A DNA stretch of 37,154 nucleotides from Candidatus Phocaeicola excrementigallinarum (GTDB taxonomy: Bacteria > Bacteroidota > Bacteroidia > Bacteroidales > Bacteroidaceae), in assembly GCA_019120125.1 (NCBI GenBank), contig DWVR01000007.1, forward strand, positions 1 through 37,154, in the 5' to 3' direction. A program made the translations under genes and the position numbers. Positions 16,607 through 24,320 of the stretch are shown piece by piece; the stretch's first letter is position 1; each line of letters begins with the position of its first letter. The notes under the pieces are model-generated. The model ran no database searches and was not told where the DNA came from. It was given only the letters and a program-made list of their open reading frames with translations.

Positions 16607-18220
16607 TTACATCATAGGAACCGGCGGAGTGGCCACTTCATTGATCTGATCTGCAGAAATACCCTTGTTCGCGGATGTCTCACATTCAGGGATACAGAAA
16701 ATCATGATTCCTGATTCCGGAGCAATGTCCTCGTAAGTCACGTTTGCAGAGAAGTTGGCTCCCTTACGCACGATCGGCTTCTTCAGGCGAAGAATATCGA
16801 ACATGGAGAAACCTTCACCCCAAAGTTCTATACGGCGCTGGAACCACACTTCATCAATGAAGTCCTCCAACGAGGAAGCGGCACAAGTGTAGTTCGGGTC
16901 ACGGTAAGTTTTCAAGAAGCTTTCCAATACACTTTTTCCTGCCGCTACGCCCTGAGAACGTGCCAAAGCCTCAGCCTTGATAAGCAACATCTCTTCCACA
17001 CGCATCAGCGGCCAGTCCTGAGAGTTCTCGGTGTTCAGCACCACACCTGCTTCCGGACCGAATTTCACATTGGTATAAGGCAGATAACCCAGATATTCAC
17101 CGAGAATCGGACCGTCGCTGCCGTATGCCTTGTTCAACGCCTCCGACTGAAGGTCTTCATCCACCCACCAGGTCTTGCGCACGTCTGAAGCGGGAATGCG
17201 GTTCCACAGGTTGACGTTAAGACGCTTGTAGACTGTGTTCGTTCCGGTACCCGTAGTATAACCGTTTCCGGTCAGCGAGCAGAGGTGCGACGGCCAGTTG
17301 ATGATACCGGTCGTAACCACATCGTTGTTGCTTGTGATGACCGATCCCCAGATCCACGAAGAGGCGCTGGCGTCATTGAATGAAGGCACAGACACTTCAT
17401 CCATGGAATACGGTGCGTAACCCTCCATAGCCGCATCCGCGTCGGCCGCAGCCTCGGCATAGTTGCCCAACAGCATATTGGCGCGGGCACGCAGGCCATG
17501 AGCCACTTCAGCCGTAATCTGGGCCGCATCCTGACGGGAAATCGGATAAGCCTCCAGATATTCCACAGCCTGGTTCAGGTCGGCCATGATCAGATCGTAC
17601 ACAGCCTGCACTGTGGCACGCGGATTGTTGTTGGCCTCATCCACTGTAGTCTTTTCCGTAATGATCGGCAATCCCAGTGACTGCTCGTGACCCTGATAGG
17701 TGAACTGGTAAGTCTGGATCAGCTGCAGATAGTCGAAAGCGCGTGAAGCCAGTGCCTGACCGATATAGTTGGCGATTTCGTCCACTCTCTCCTCTTCCGT
17801 ATAGTCCGCATACATCTTTGTCAGGATGCTGTTGGCGGTCATGATATGCTGATAGTGGAGTTTCCAGATCAGCTCATTGTCCGTATCCGTCGGGATACGG
17901 TCAGAAAGAGTCAGGGCACCGGAGAACCAGTTGTAACCGTCATTTTCAGAAACCATATCCTGTCCTGCCTGGTCATACATCAGACAGATTGACGGGAATC
18001 CATAATCGAAATGGTATGTGGATGCACTGGTAGATACGATACCATACTGTATCAGTTTGTCCTTCAACGCGTTCAAGTCACCGGCAATTTTTTCGGCATT
18101 GTCCGCCACGACTTCGTTCTTTTGGTCCTCGGTCAGCATTCCGCCCTCAGGAAGCTGATCCATATCGCAGGCTGTCAACAAGGCAGCCGACGCGAGCATT
18201 GTAATGTATAGCTTTTTCAT
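16607..18220 (-). CDS. SusD-like outer-membrane lipoprotein (partner of the ON SusC)
   Basis: 537 residues. Lipoprotein signal with lipobox LLTAC (C18). SusD/RagB fold: an N-terminal TPR-like helical scaffold with the family stretch AHGLRARANMLLGNYAEA (about residue 240) and a C-terminal part ending in an EDIAPESGIMIFCIPECE-type strand. SusD proteins cap the SusC barrel and capture ligand at the cell surface. It starts 19 bp after susC and shares its transcript. Its expression therefore follows the state of the inversion switch upstream. The ligand cannot be predicted; no glycoside hydrolase is adjacent on this side. Confidence 0.95.
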   Translation of the reverse strand: MKKLYITMLASAALLTACDMDQLPEGGMLTEDQKNEVVADNAEKIAGDLNALKDKLIQYGIVSTSASTYHFDYGFPSICLMYDQAGQDMVSENDGYNWFSGALTLSDRIPTDTDNELIWKLHYQHIMTANSILTKMYADYTEEERVDEIANYIGQALASRAFDYLQLIQTYQFTYQGHEQSLGLPIITEKTTVDEANNNPRATVQAVYDLIMADLNQAVEYLEAYPISRQDAAQITAEVAHGLRARANMLLGNYAEAAADADAAMEGYAPYSMDEVSVPSFNDASASSWIWGSVITSNNDVVTTGIINWPSHLCSLTGNGYTTGTGTNTVYKRLNVNLWNRIPASDVRKTWWVDEDLQSEALNKAYGSDGPILGEYLGYLPYTNVKFGPEAGVVLNTENSQDWPLMRVEEMLLIKAEALARSQGVAAGKSVLESFLKTYRDPNYTCAASSLEDFIDEVWFQRRIELWGEGFSMFDILRLKKPIVRKGANFSANVTYEDIAPESGIMIFCIPECETSANKGISADQINEVATPPVPMM

Positions 18221-18239
18221 ATATTATAATCTCTACAAA

Positions 18240-21200
18240 TTAGAATGACAATGAGATACCGCCTGAGATAGAACGGATCGGTGAATAATTGGAGTTCTCA
18301 GAAGTCGCATAACCCTGTCGCGGATCCAGTCCCTTGCGGGCGGAGAACACAGCCACATTGTCCGCAGCCATATACAGGCGCAGATTAGAGATGCCGAACT
18401 TGGTCGTGAACTTCTTGGGCAATGTATATCCGAACGTGATGTTGTTGATGCTCAGATAGTCGGAGCTTGTCAGGAATCGGTCTGACAGATAGTTGGTGTA
18501 CTGGTCGTTGTAGTTGACACGAGGCACATCGGTATTTGTGTTATCCGGAGTCCATGCGTTCAGCACATCCTTATGCCAGTTTGTACCACGGTTGGAGCTT
18601 GAGCCACCGTGCATCAATGCCGCATACGTGTTGTCGTATACGCGGCCACCCAGCTGATAAGACAGAGCGATTGACAAATCGAAGCCATACACGTTCAAAG
18701 TCGTGCCGAAACCTCCGTACACTTTCGGCAGGATATCGCCTGTAGCATAACGGGTGGCGTTCGGAGCGTTGGTCGTGGTTTCCTGACCGATCACATTACC
18801 CTTGTCATCTGTCACATTCGTCCAATACAACGCCTCACCGGTTTCCTTGTCCACACCGGCATATTTGCGCAGATACATCTGGTAGCTTGACTCGCCCTCA
18901 CGATAGATGTAGGAGCCGTCAATCATCTCTCCGTTCAAGTCCGGATGCAGTTCCAGAATCTTGTTCTTGAAGTAAGTCAGGTTGAAGTTCGCGCTCCAGG
19001 TCACGTTCTTCGTACGGATGATGTCGCCGTAAAGATCCATTTCAAAACCACGGTTCATCATCGAGCCTACGTTCATCGGGAATGAAGAATAACCGATGGC
19101 GGAAGCGACCGGACGGTTGTACAGCATGTTTGTGGTCTTGCGCTGGAAGTACTCTACCGTACCGCCCAGACGGCCCTTGAAGAACTCAAAGTCGAAACCG
19201 GTGTTGAAGCTGTGCGAAGTCTCCCAAGTAATGTCATAATTACCTTTCTGAGTCATGGTCAAGGCAAAATCGCCGTTTGAGTCAGCCACCGTATAGTGGT
19301 CAGAATAATAATTGTAGTTGTCTGAGCCTGTCCAGTTCAGGTTGTCGTTACCCTGCACACCGTAGCTGATCTTGTATTTCAACATGTCAATCCATTTGGC
19401 ATCGCTCAGGAAGTCTTCCTTGTTCAGCAACCATCCGCCGCCTACCGACCAGAAGTTACCCCAGCGGTTCTCCGGAGCAAAACGCGAAGAGGCGTCGCGA
19501 CGGTAAGAAGCCGACAGAAAATACTTGTTGGCATAGTTATACTGCGCACGGGCAAGAATACCCTGTGTAGCATAGTTGTCCGTATAGGATGAAACCTGGG
19601 GATTAGAGATCGCGTTGCTGATTTCCGTAATGTTCGGATTATACAGATTTTCCTTGTTTCCCTGCAGGTAGCTGTACTTATATTTATAGGACTCGAATCC
19701 GGCCAACACATCGATGCTGTGTTCACCAAACGTATTCGCATACGTCAACAGATACTGCTGGTTGATGCTGAATGTACGTGTGGCGCCTACATAAATGATA
19801 CCGCCGGTAGTGGAGTACTGACCATAATAAGCGTTATAAAGGTTTGTATAACGGGTATTGTCCAGGTCCACACCCCAGTTGGCTGTAGCCTTCAGACCTT
19901 TATAGATGTCCACGTTCACGAAACCGCGTGCGCTGAACACGTCGTAGTTATATTCCTGCTTGTCCAGGGCAATCATTGAGGCCGGATTGGAGTTACCCAT
20001 GAACGGACGGCCCAGACCGGGATATTCGCCGGCACCGAAGTCATAAACGGTATATCCATGGCTGTCTGTCATGATATTACCCTGCGCGTCACGCACATAC
20101 AGCGGATAAATCGGCGCAATCATGTTCGAGATGTAGAACATGTTTCCGCTTGAAGAACCTTCCTGCTCACGCGGAGTCTTGTTGATAGAATTGCTGTACG
20201 ACAGGTTTGTACCCACCTTGATACGGTCAGTCACCTGATAATCAGCGTTTGTACGCAAAGTGAAACGCTGGAATCCTGAGTTCGGGATAATACCGCTGTC
20301 ATCCAGATAACCCGCAGACAGATAGTAAGTAGACTTCTGGGAAGCACCGCTTACACGGACGTTGTATTCCTGACGGAGATTGCCCTTGTCGAACAGTTCA
20401 TTATACCAGTCATCCGGTCTCAGATAATAATCATTGTTATATACCGCACCCAACGTAGCGTTCGGATTGATCTTACCCTCTTCTGTAAACAGATTCTGTC
20501 CTTCAGGCACATTATAAATCGGATATGCCAGGAAACTTTGCACATACGAGCCCACTGTCGCAGCATCAGCACCACCCAGCGCATTGTTGACACCCTGATA
20601 GAAAGTCTCGTAGTACATGTTCGGATCGGTCATCACGTCGTAGTTCGGAATGGCACGGCGGTTGGTACCCCACTTGGCGTCCACATCCACACGTGTCTTG
20701 GATCCCATCTGACCTTTCTTGGTAGTGATCAGAATGACACCGTTCGCGCCACGCGCACCATACAGAGCGTTTGAGGCCGCATCCTTCAGAACGGTCATCG
20801 ACTCGATATCCTGAGGGTTGATTGTCTCTATGCCACCATCAAACGGCACGCCGTCCACTACGTACAACGGGTCGTTGCTTGCCGACATAGACCCGATACC
20901 ACGGATACGTACGGTAGCTTTCGAGCCCGGCTCACCGTTGCTGCTGGTAATCTGCACGCCGGCCACCTGTCCGCTCAACGCGTTCGTTACGTTTGAAGTC
21001 TGTCTGACCGCAATCTTGTCAGCCTTGATAGTAGAGGCGGAACCGGTGAACTGTGACTTCTTCGCAGTACCGAAAGCCACCACCATCACCTCGTCCAGCT
21101 CGTGTGTGCTGGCCTGAAGCACAACCTTCATAACAGGCTGCACCTTAACGAGTTGTGTCTCGTATCCGATGAACGAGATCATCAGAGTTCCCGCCGAACT

Positions 21201-21401
21201 TGGCACATTGCTCAACGTGAAATTACCATCAATGTCAGTAACGGTACCGATTGTAGTACCCTCTACCAATACTGATGCGCCTACGACAGGCAAACCGTCT
21301 TCGTCTGAAATGACATTACCTGTCACTTTAGAGGTCTGAGCGTTTACCAGACCTATACCTATCATCAGGCAGGTCATTAACAGCATCAATTTTCTTTTCA
21401 T
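18240..21401 (-). CDS. SusC-like TonB-dependent receptor, complete and currently joined to the promoter (ON)
   Basis: 1053 residues, full length for SusC. Signal peptide (about 1-21, LVNAQ), CarboxypepD_reg-like domain (about 23-95), TonB-box/plug region with HELDEVMVVAFG (about 104-115) and MTVLKDAASNALYGARGANGVI, then a long 22-strand-type barrel ending SGGISLSF. It imports glycans or peptides together with the SusD downstream. Codons 68-83 (SSAGTLMISFIGYETQ) lie in the 48-bp left inverted repeat at 21153-21200. The same amino-acid string occurs at the start of the truncated SusC at 24291. The first 73 codons, with the promoter, therefore sit on an invertible segment and form an exchangeable N-terminus. 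Confidence 0.95.
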   Translation of the reverse strand: MKRKLMLLMTCLMIGIGLVNAQTSKVTGNVISDEDGLPVVGASVLVEGTTIGTVTDIDGNFTLSNVPSSAGTLMISFIGYETQLVKVQPVMKVVLQASTHELDEVMVVAFGTAKKSQFTGSASTIKADKIAVRQTSNVTNALSGQVAGVQITSSNGEPGSKATVRIRGIGSMSASNDPLYVVDGVPFDGGIETINPQDIESMTVLKDAASNALYGARGANGVILITTKKGQMGSKTRVDVDAKWGTNRRAIPNYDVMTDPNMYYETFYQGVNNALGGADAATVGSYVQSFLAYPIYNVPEGQNLFTEEGKINPNATLGAVYNNDYYLRPDDWYNELFDKGNLRQEYNVRVSGASQKSTYYLSAGYLDDSGIIPNSGFQRFTLRTNADYQVTDRIKVGTNLSYSNSINKTPREQEGSSSGNMFYISNMIAPIYPLYVRDAQGNIMTDSHGYTVYDFGAGEYPGLGRPFMGNSNPASMIALDKQEYNYDVFSARGFVNVDIYKGLKATANWGVDLDNTRYTNLYNAYYGQYSTTGGIIYVGATRTFSINQQYLLTYANTFGEHSIDVLAGFESYKYKYSYLQGNKENLYNPNITEISNAISNPQVSSYTDNYATQGILARAQYNYANKYFLSASYRRDASSRFAPENRWGNFWSVGGGWLLNKEDFLSDAKWIDMLKYKISYGVQGNDNLNWTGSDNYNYYSDHYTVADSNGDFALTMTQKGNYDITWETSHSFNTGFDFEFFKGRLGGTVEYFQRKTTNMLYNRPVASAIGYSSFPMNVGSMMNRGFEMDLYGDIIRTKNVTWSANFNLTYFKNKILELHPDLNGEMIDGSYIYREGESSYQMYLRKYAGVDKETGEALYWTNVTDDKGNVIGQETTTNAPNATRYATGDILPKVYGGFGTTLNVYGFDLSIALSYQLGGRVYDNTYAALMHGGSSSNRGTNWHKDVLNAWTPDNTNTDVPRVNYNDQYTNYLSDRFLTSSDYLSINNITFGYTLPKKFTTKFGISNLRLYMAADNVAVFSARKGLDPRQGYATSENSNYSPIRSISGGISLSF
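21153..21200 (-). repeat. Left inverted repeat of the susC inversion switch
   Basis: 48 bp, read on the minus strand, matching 24273-24320 on the plus strand at 46 of 48 positions: 26 identical, a G/A change, 11 identical, a C/T change, 9 identical. Both changes are at synonymous third codon positions. It lies in frame inside susC codons 68-83, so recombination keeps the reading frame. Confidence 0.92.
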
Positions 21402-21462
21402 AAAAATTCTCTCTTAAAGTTTAACTTTACATTAATAAAATTTTATTCACTCTAACGAGGCG

Positions 21463-21470
21463 CAAAAATA
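21463..21470 (-). promoter_or_regulatory. Probable -7 box of the mobile susC promoter
   Basis: TATTTTTG on the minus strand fits TAnnTTTG, 61 bp before the susC start. A second match, TACATTTG, lies at 21557-21564 (minus). Neither has a clear TTTG at the expected -33 spacing. The 340 bp gap 21402-21741 also holds the start region of the divergent recombinase gene, for which no consensus promoter was found. Confidence 0.4.
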
Positions 21471-21741
21471 GCATTTATTTTTTTAATGGTTGAACGGATT
21501 TTCAAGAAAAGTACGTCAAAAGCTGCTTTTTAACATTTTTCATAGGGGTTTTATACCAAATGTATGTTTTGTGAACGTATATTTCTTGCATACATAACAA
21601 TGATTCCCGGTCCTGAGAGGCTGTGGAACTATTTTCAACATTTAAGGTTGTTAACACTCTGTTTTTCGGACATGCAGCGAAGAATGTAATATCCCACTCA
21701 TTTCCATAGATTTATCGGCAATTTTCTAAAACTATCATGCA

Positions 21742-22908
21742 ATGGATAAAATTAATTATCGTTTAGTGTTCAATCGCAAAAAGAAGTTAAACAACCAAGG
21801 AAAGGCGTTGGTCCAGGTGGAATTGTATCAAAACGGAAGGAAAGTCTACATCTCAACACGGATTTATCTTTATCCGTATCAATGGGACAACAAAAAGAGG
21901 AGAATAATAGATCATCCGCAAATGGAAGAACTGAACCGGCTCTTGGATGAGCTGCTCCTGAAGCTGCAATGGAGAGAACTTGAGATGTGGAAAAAAGGGG
22001 CTGATGTCTCACTGGACTGTTTCAAGCATGAAATCTCGTCCGGGAAGGAGAGTCCGGACGGGTTCATCACATTCGGTAGAAAATGGGTAGAAAACTCTTC
22101 CCGGAAAGAAAGCACGAAACGGAATCTGATGTCAACAATCCTGCTGATGGAGGAATTCAATCCTTCTCTCAGGTTCGGAGACATAGACTATGTTCTGCTG
22201 ACCCGTTTTGAGAATTTCATGAAGTGCCGGAAAAACCTTTCCGTCAACACCATCGCCAAGCATATGCGCCAATTGAGGACAATGGTCAACGAGGCCATCA
22301 GGCAGAATTATATGGAAACCGGCAACTATCCTTTCAGGAAATACAGAATAAAGACTACGGAAAGCAGACATTCTTTCCTTTTGCCGGACGAACTGAAAAA
22401 ACTGGAGGCACTCCAGTTGCAGGAAAGCCGGAAAGAGCTTGCCCACACCCTGGACGCATTTCTTTTCTGTTGTTATACAGGGCTACGGTATTCCGACTTC
22501 ACGCAGCTATCCTCAAAAAATGTCATGAGACTGGGCGGGAAACTTTGGCTGAAATACAGAACGGTGAAAACCGGCGTGGACGTAAGCGTACCGCTATACC
22601 TGCTGTTCCATGGGAAAGCCGTCTCCATCCTTCACCGCTACAAGGACCGTCCGGATGACTTTTTCCATATCAGGTCGAACTCTTCTGTCAACAAAGATCT
22701 GAAAATTCTTGGAGAAACGGCCCGTCTGAAAAAGCACATTTCGTTTCACACCGCAAGGCATACCAACGCTACCTTATTAATATATATGGGTGTGCAGATA
22801 ACGACCGTACAGAAATTGCTCGGGCACCGGAATGTCAAGACAACCCAAGGATATAGCGAGGTGTTTTCCGGAACGATAGTCAAGGACCTGAAGAAATGCA
22901 GGTTCTGA
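21742..22908 (+). CDS. Tyrosine recombinase (site-specific integrase), probable invertase of the susC switch
   Basis: 388 residues. N-terminal arm-binding domain (about 1-85), SAM-like core-binding domain (about 108-205) and C-terminal catalytic domain. All catalytic residues are present: R249 (YTGLRYSDF), K276 (RTVKTGVD), H336 and R339 (HTARHTNA), H362 (LGHRN), Y371 (TQGYSEV). Members cut and rejoin DNA through a 3'-phosphotyrosine. It lies wholly inside the segment bounded by the 48-bp inverted repeats and no other recombinase gene is in the window, so it is the natural candidate for the inversion. Divergent from the ON susC. No phage or transposon genes are adjacent. Confidence 0.93.
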   Translation: MDKINYRLVFNRKKKLNNQGKALVQVELYQNGRKVYISTRIYLYPYQWDNKKRRIIDHPQMEELNRLLDELLLKLQWRELEMWKKGADVSLDCFKHEISSGKESPDGFITFGRKWVENSSRKESTKRNLMSTILLMEEFNPSLRFGDIDYVLLTRFENFMKCRKNLSVNTIAKHMRQLRTMVNEAIRQNYMETGNYPFRKYRIKTTESRHSFLLPDELKKLEALQLQESRKELAHTLDAFLFCCYTGLRYSDFTQLSSKNVMRLGGKLWLKYRTVKTGVDVSVPLYLLFHGKAVSILHRYKDRPDDFFHIRSNSSVNKDLKILGETARLKKHISFHTARHTNATLLIYMGVQITTVQKLLGHRNVKTTQGYSEVFSGTIVKDLKKCRF

Positions 22909-23199
22909 ATTTACGGGTTGACAGATTGACATAATGACATTCCGGACCGCTGAGAATCGGATATTCCGGACCATAGGAAAGGTGATGAAAAAAATCGCAA
23001 GGAGAGCGAAGTTGTCAAAAACACATTATCACCAATAAGAATAAAAACGCAGAATAATACGACTTTCATCAGTTTTTTTACTGTGTATATATCACTAGAA
23101 TAAATATTATTAAACCAATATGACAAAAGAAAAAAACTTTCCCAAGAGCAATCATCCGGAGCAGGAAATCCATATTTTACAGTCCTTCGAGAAAGACTT

Positions 23200-23290
23200 A
23201 GACGTTTAACATCAAACGGCGAAACGTTTTCACCGGAATGTCCAGGCGTTTTCCTTGAAATGTCAGGACATTTTTCAGGAAAAATCAGGG
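23200..23290. repeat. Array of 21-23 bp imperfect palindromes
   Basis: Units at 23214-23236, 23237-23257 and 23258-23279, with partial units on both sides. Cores GGCGAAACGTTTT, GTCCAGGCGTTTT and ATGTCAGGACATTTTT resemble the array at 162-250 (GTCAAGGCGTTTT). The most palindromic unit is AAATGTCAGGACATTT. It lies between the 3' ends of the recombinase gene and the small minus-strand gene. Confidence 0.55.
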
Positions 23291-23393
23291 CACCAATGCC
23301 GGAATAATTTCCATCATACCCCTTCTACAGGTATCTGCAGAGGGGGTATTCGTTAACTTTTATTATGAAATCATCTCCAGATGGGAAGGATTT

Positions 23394-23440
23394 TCCGAAT
23401 ATCCGGTTAGCGATATCCCGAATATCGATTCATTTTAATG
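23394..23440. repeat. Two-unit direct repeat with ~23 bp period
   Basis: CCGAATATC occurs twice about 23 bp apart, with GCGATATC and ATCGAT half-matches between. The period agrees with the other palindromic arrays in the window. Coordinates approximate. Confidence 0.35.
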
Positions 23441-23572
23441 CGATAACACATAAAATGCAATCATTATGACATCGTGATATGGCAACGTTCTTATGGGTAT
23501 TTTTATTATAAAACAATTTCCCCGATTCTCTGTACGACATTCATTTGGATCTGCTTTTTCCTATGACTATGC

Positions 23573-23803
23573 TTAAATATTCAGGAGATTTCCTGTCAGA
23601 AATTCTTTTTTCAACCATTCGTATACATACGATGGACTTTGAGTATATAAATCAGACATTTTATCCGACAAGATTCTATAAGTGTCAGATGTATAAATAA
23701 TATTCAATGCAGAAGGTATATCCAATTTGAAATCCGAAACCAGATAGGCTGCCATTTCATCTACTATATGCGAAATCAGATATTCCTGTCGATTATTTGT
23801 CAT
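23573..23803 (-). CDS. Small helical protein of the DUF3791/DUF3990 gene cluster type
   Basis: 76 residues, predicted mostly alpha-helical, no signal peptide. Contains ALNIIYTSDTYRILSD and SPSYVYEWLKKEFL, a pattern I associate with small genes placed beside DUF3990 genes in gut Bacteroidales; no function is established. Its ATG overlaps the stop of the DUF3990 stump (ATGA), showing that it was the last gene of a coupled three-gene set. It is carried inside the invertible segment. Confidence 0.65.
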   Translation of the reverse strand: MTNNRQEYLISHIVDEMAAYLVSDFKLDIPSALNIIYTSDTYRILSDKMSDLYTQSPSYVYEWLKKEFLTGNLLNI

Positions 23804-23865
23804 GGATTAGATTTTTTAATATTGATTTCCTGAAAATCAATATTAGTCCCATGATAAAGTATCAT
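23800..23865 (-). pseudogene. 21-codon stump of a DUF3990 (toxin-like) gene
   Basis: On the minus strand ATG at 23865 opens a 21-residue frame beginning MILYHGTNIDFQ and ending KKSNP before TGA. MxLYHGS/T is the N-terminus of DUF3990, a family of about 150-170 residues believed to have an ADP-ribosyltransferase-like fold. Here the gene stops right after the first conserved motif. Both ends keep ATGA overlaps with neighbours: the stop of the DUF3791-like gene (23862) and the start of the 76-residue gene (23803). An internal deletion removing the rest of the gene is the simplest reading. Confidence 0.6.
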
Positions 23866-24080
23866 GTCAACAGCCCTCCATTCTTTTGGCAAACAATAAC
23901 AAGGTCGTCTACCGCATCATCTATCGACTGTAAATGTTCCGATTCATAGAATTCATTCAGAAAATCCACCCCCTTAAACCGATAAAGATAAAGAAAAGCG
24001 TTCTTTATCGGAAGATGAAAGCGTCTGGCAAAAGCACGTATACACGCATTCATATAAGGAATCTTATATTTATCGTTCAT
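23862..24080 (-). CDS. DUF3791-like small protein
   Basis: 72 residues, helical, cytoplasmic. The pattern IPYMNACIRAFARRF ... AFLYLYRFKGVDFL ... DAVDDLVIVCQKNGG is like small proteins encoded just before DUF3990 genes; assignment to DUF3791 is from memory of the family pattern. If DUF3990 is a toxin, this or the 76-residue protein could be its antitoxin (inference). Expressed on the minus strand from a possible promoter at 24106-24113; its stop overlaps the DUF3990 stump start. Confidence 0.68.
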   Translation of the reverse strand: MNDKYKIPYMNACIRAFARRFHLPIKNAFLYLYRFKGVDFLNEFYESEHLQSIDDAVDDLVIVCQKNGGLLT

Positions 24081-24105
24081 AACAGAATTATATTAACATG
24101 ATGGA

Positions 24106-24113
24106 CAAAGATA
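24106..24113 (-). promoter_or_regulatory. Possible -7 box for the DUF3791-like genes
   Basis: TATCTTTG on the minus strand fits TAnnTTTG, 25 bp before the ATG at 24080. No -33 TTTG at the right distance. The gap 24114-24272 shows no gene I would support. Confidence 0.4.
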
Positions 24114-24272
24114 TAAAAAACTTTGATTTTTTTATATTCCAGTCTCTTTTCAGGTAGAATTTTCTCACAGGAAACCGTGTTGCAGCATTGTCCTAACGCC
24201 ATCACTAAAAGTTCAGGCATCATAAGATGTATAGGCAGACAATTGATTACGAGCTTTTTGTAAAGATACCAC

Positions 24273-24320
24273 AGTTCGGCGGGAACTCTGATGATCTCAT
24301 TCATCGGATATGAGACACAA
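24273..24320 (+). repeat. Right inverted repeat of the susC inversion switch
   Basis: Plus-strand partner of 21153-21200 (46 of 48 positions identical). It encodes SSAGTLMISFIGYETQ in the frame of the truncated susC. In the present orientation the frame upstream meets a TAA at 24261-24263, after which only tac-cac-type codons precede the repeat. Confidence 0.92.

Larger units (their letters stand above)
22909..23572. other. Gene-poor stretch inside the invertible segment
   Basis: No convincing gene. It holds a 10 bp direct repeat ATTCCGGACC (22939 and 22963, period 24 bp), the palindromic array at 23200-23290, a hairpin with about 11 bp arms ATACCCCTTCT / AGAGGGGGTAT near 23317-23350, and a direct repeat of CCGAATATC near 23394-23440. 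A 29-codon frame at 23120-23209 (MTKEKNFPKS...) has no recognised homology and was not called a gene. Confidence 0.6.
21153..24320. mobile_element. Invertible DNA segment switching two susC genes
   Basis: About 3.17 kb bounded by 48-bp inverted repeats, each inside a susC reading frame. It contains the susC promoter region, the first 73 susC codons, a tyrosine recombinase gene, two small DUF3791-like genes and a toxin stump. Inversion would disconnect the left susC (18240) from its 5' end and connect the right one (24291), giving a fused product of about 1003 residues. Site-specific inversion of susC-type genes is known in Bacteroides; that this segment inverts is inferred from its structure. 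Confidence 0.88.

Noticed and set aside
21742-22908. Recombinase as part of an integrated phage or conjugative transposon
   Set aside because: No structural, mobilisation or attachment-site genes lie nearby, whereas matching inverted repeats in two susC genes explain its place.
23120-23209. 29-codon frame MTKEKNFPKS... after the recombinase gene
   Set aside because: Too short, no recognised homology, and its end runs into the palindromic array. Could be real but unsupported.
24077-24304. 75-codon frame on the minus strand overlapping the right inverted repeat and ending at the start of the DUF3791-like gene
   Set aside because: It begins inside the susC frame, crosses the repeat and has no family-like pattern. 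Its 5' part would change on inversion.
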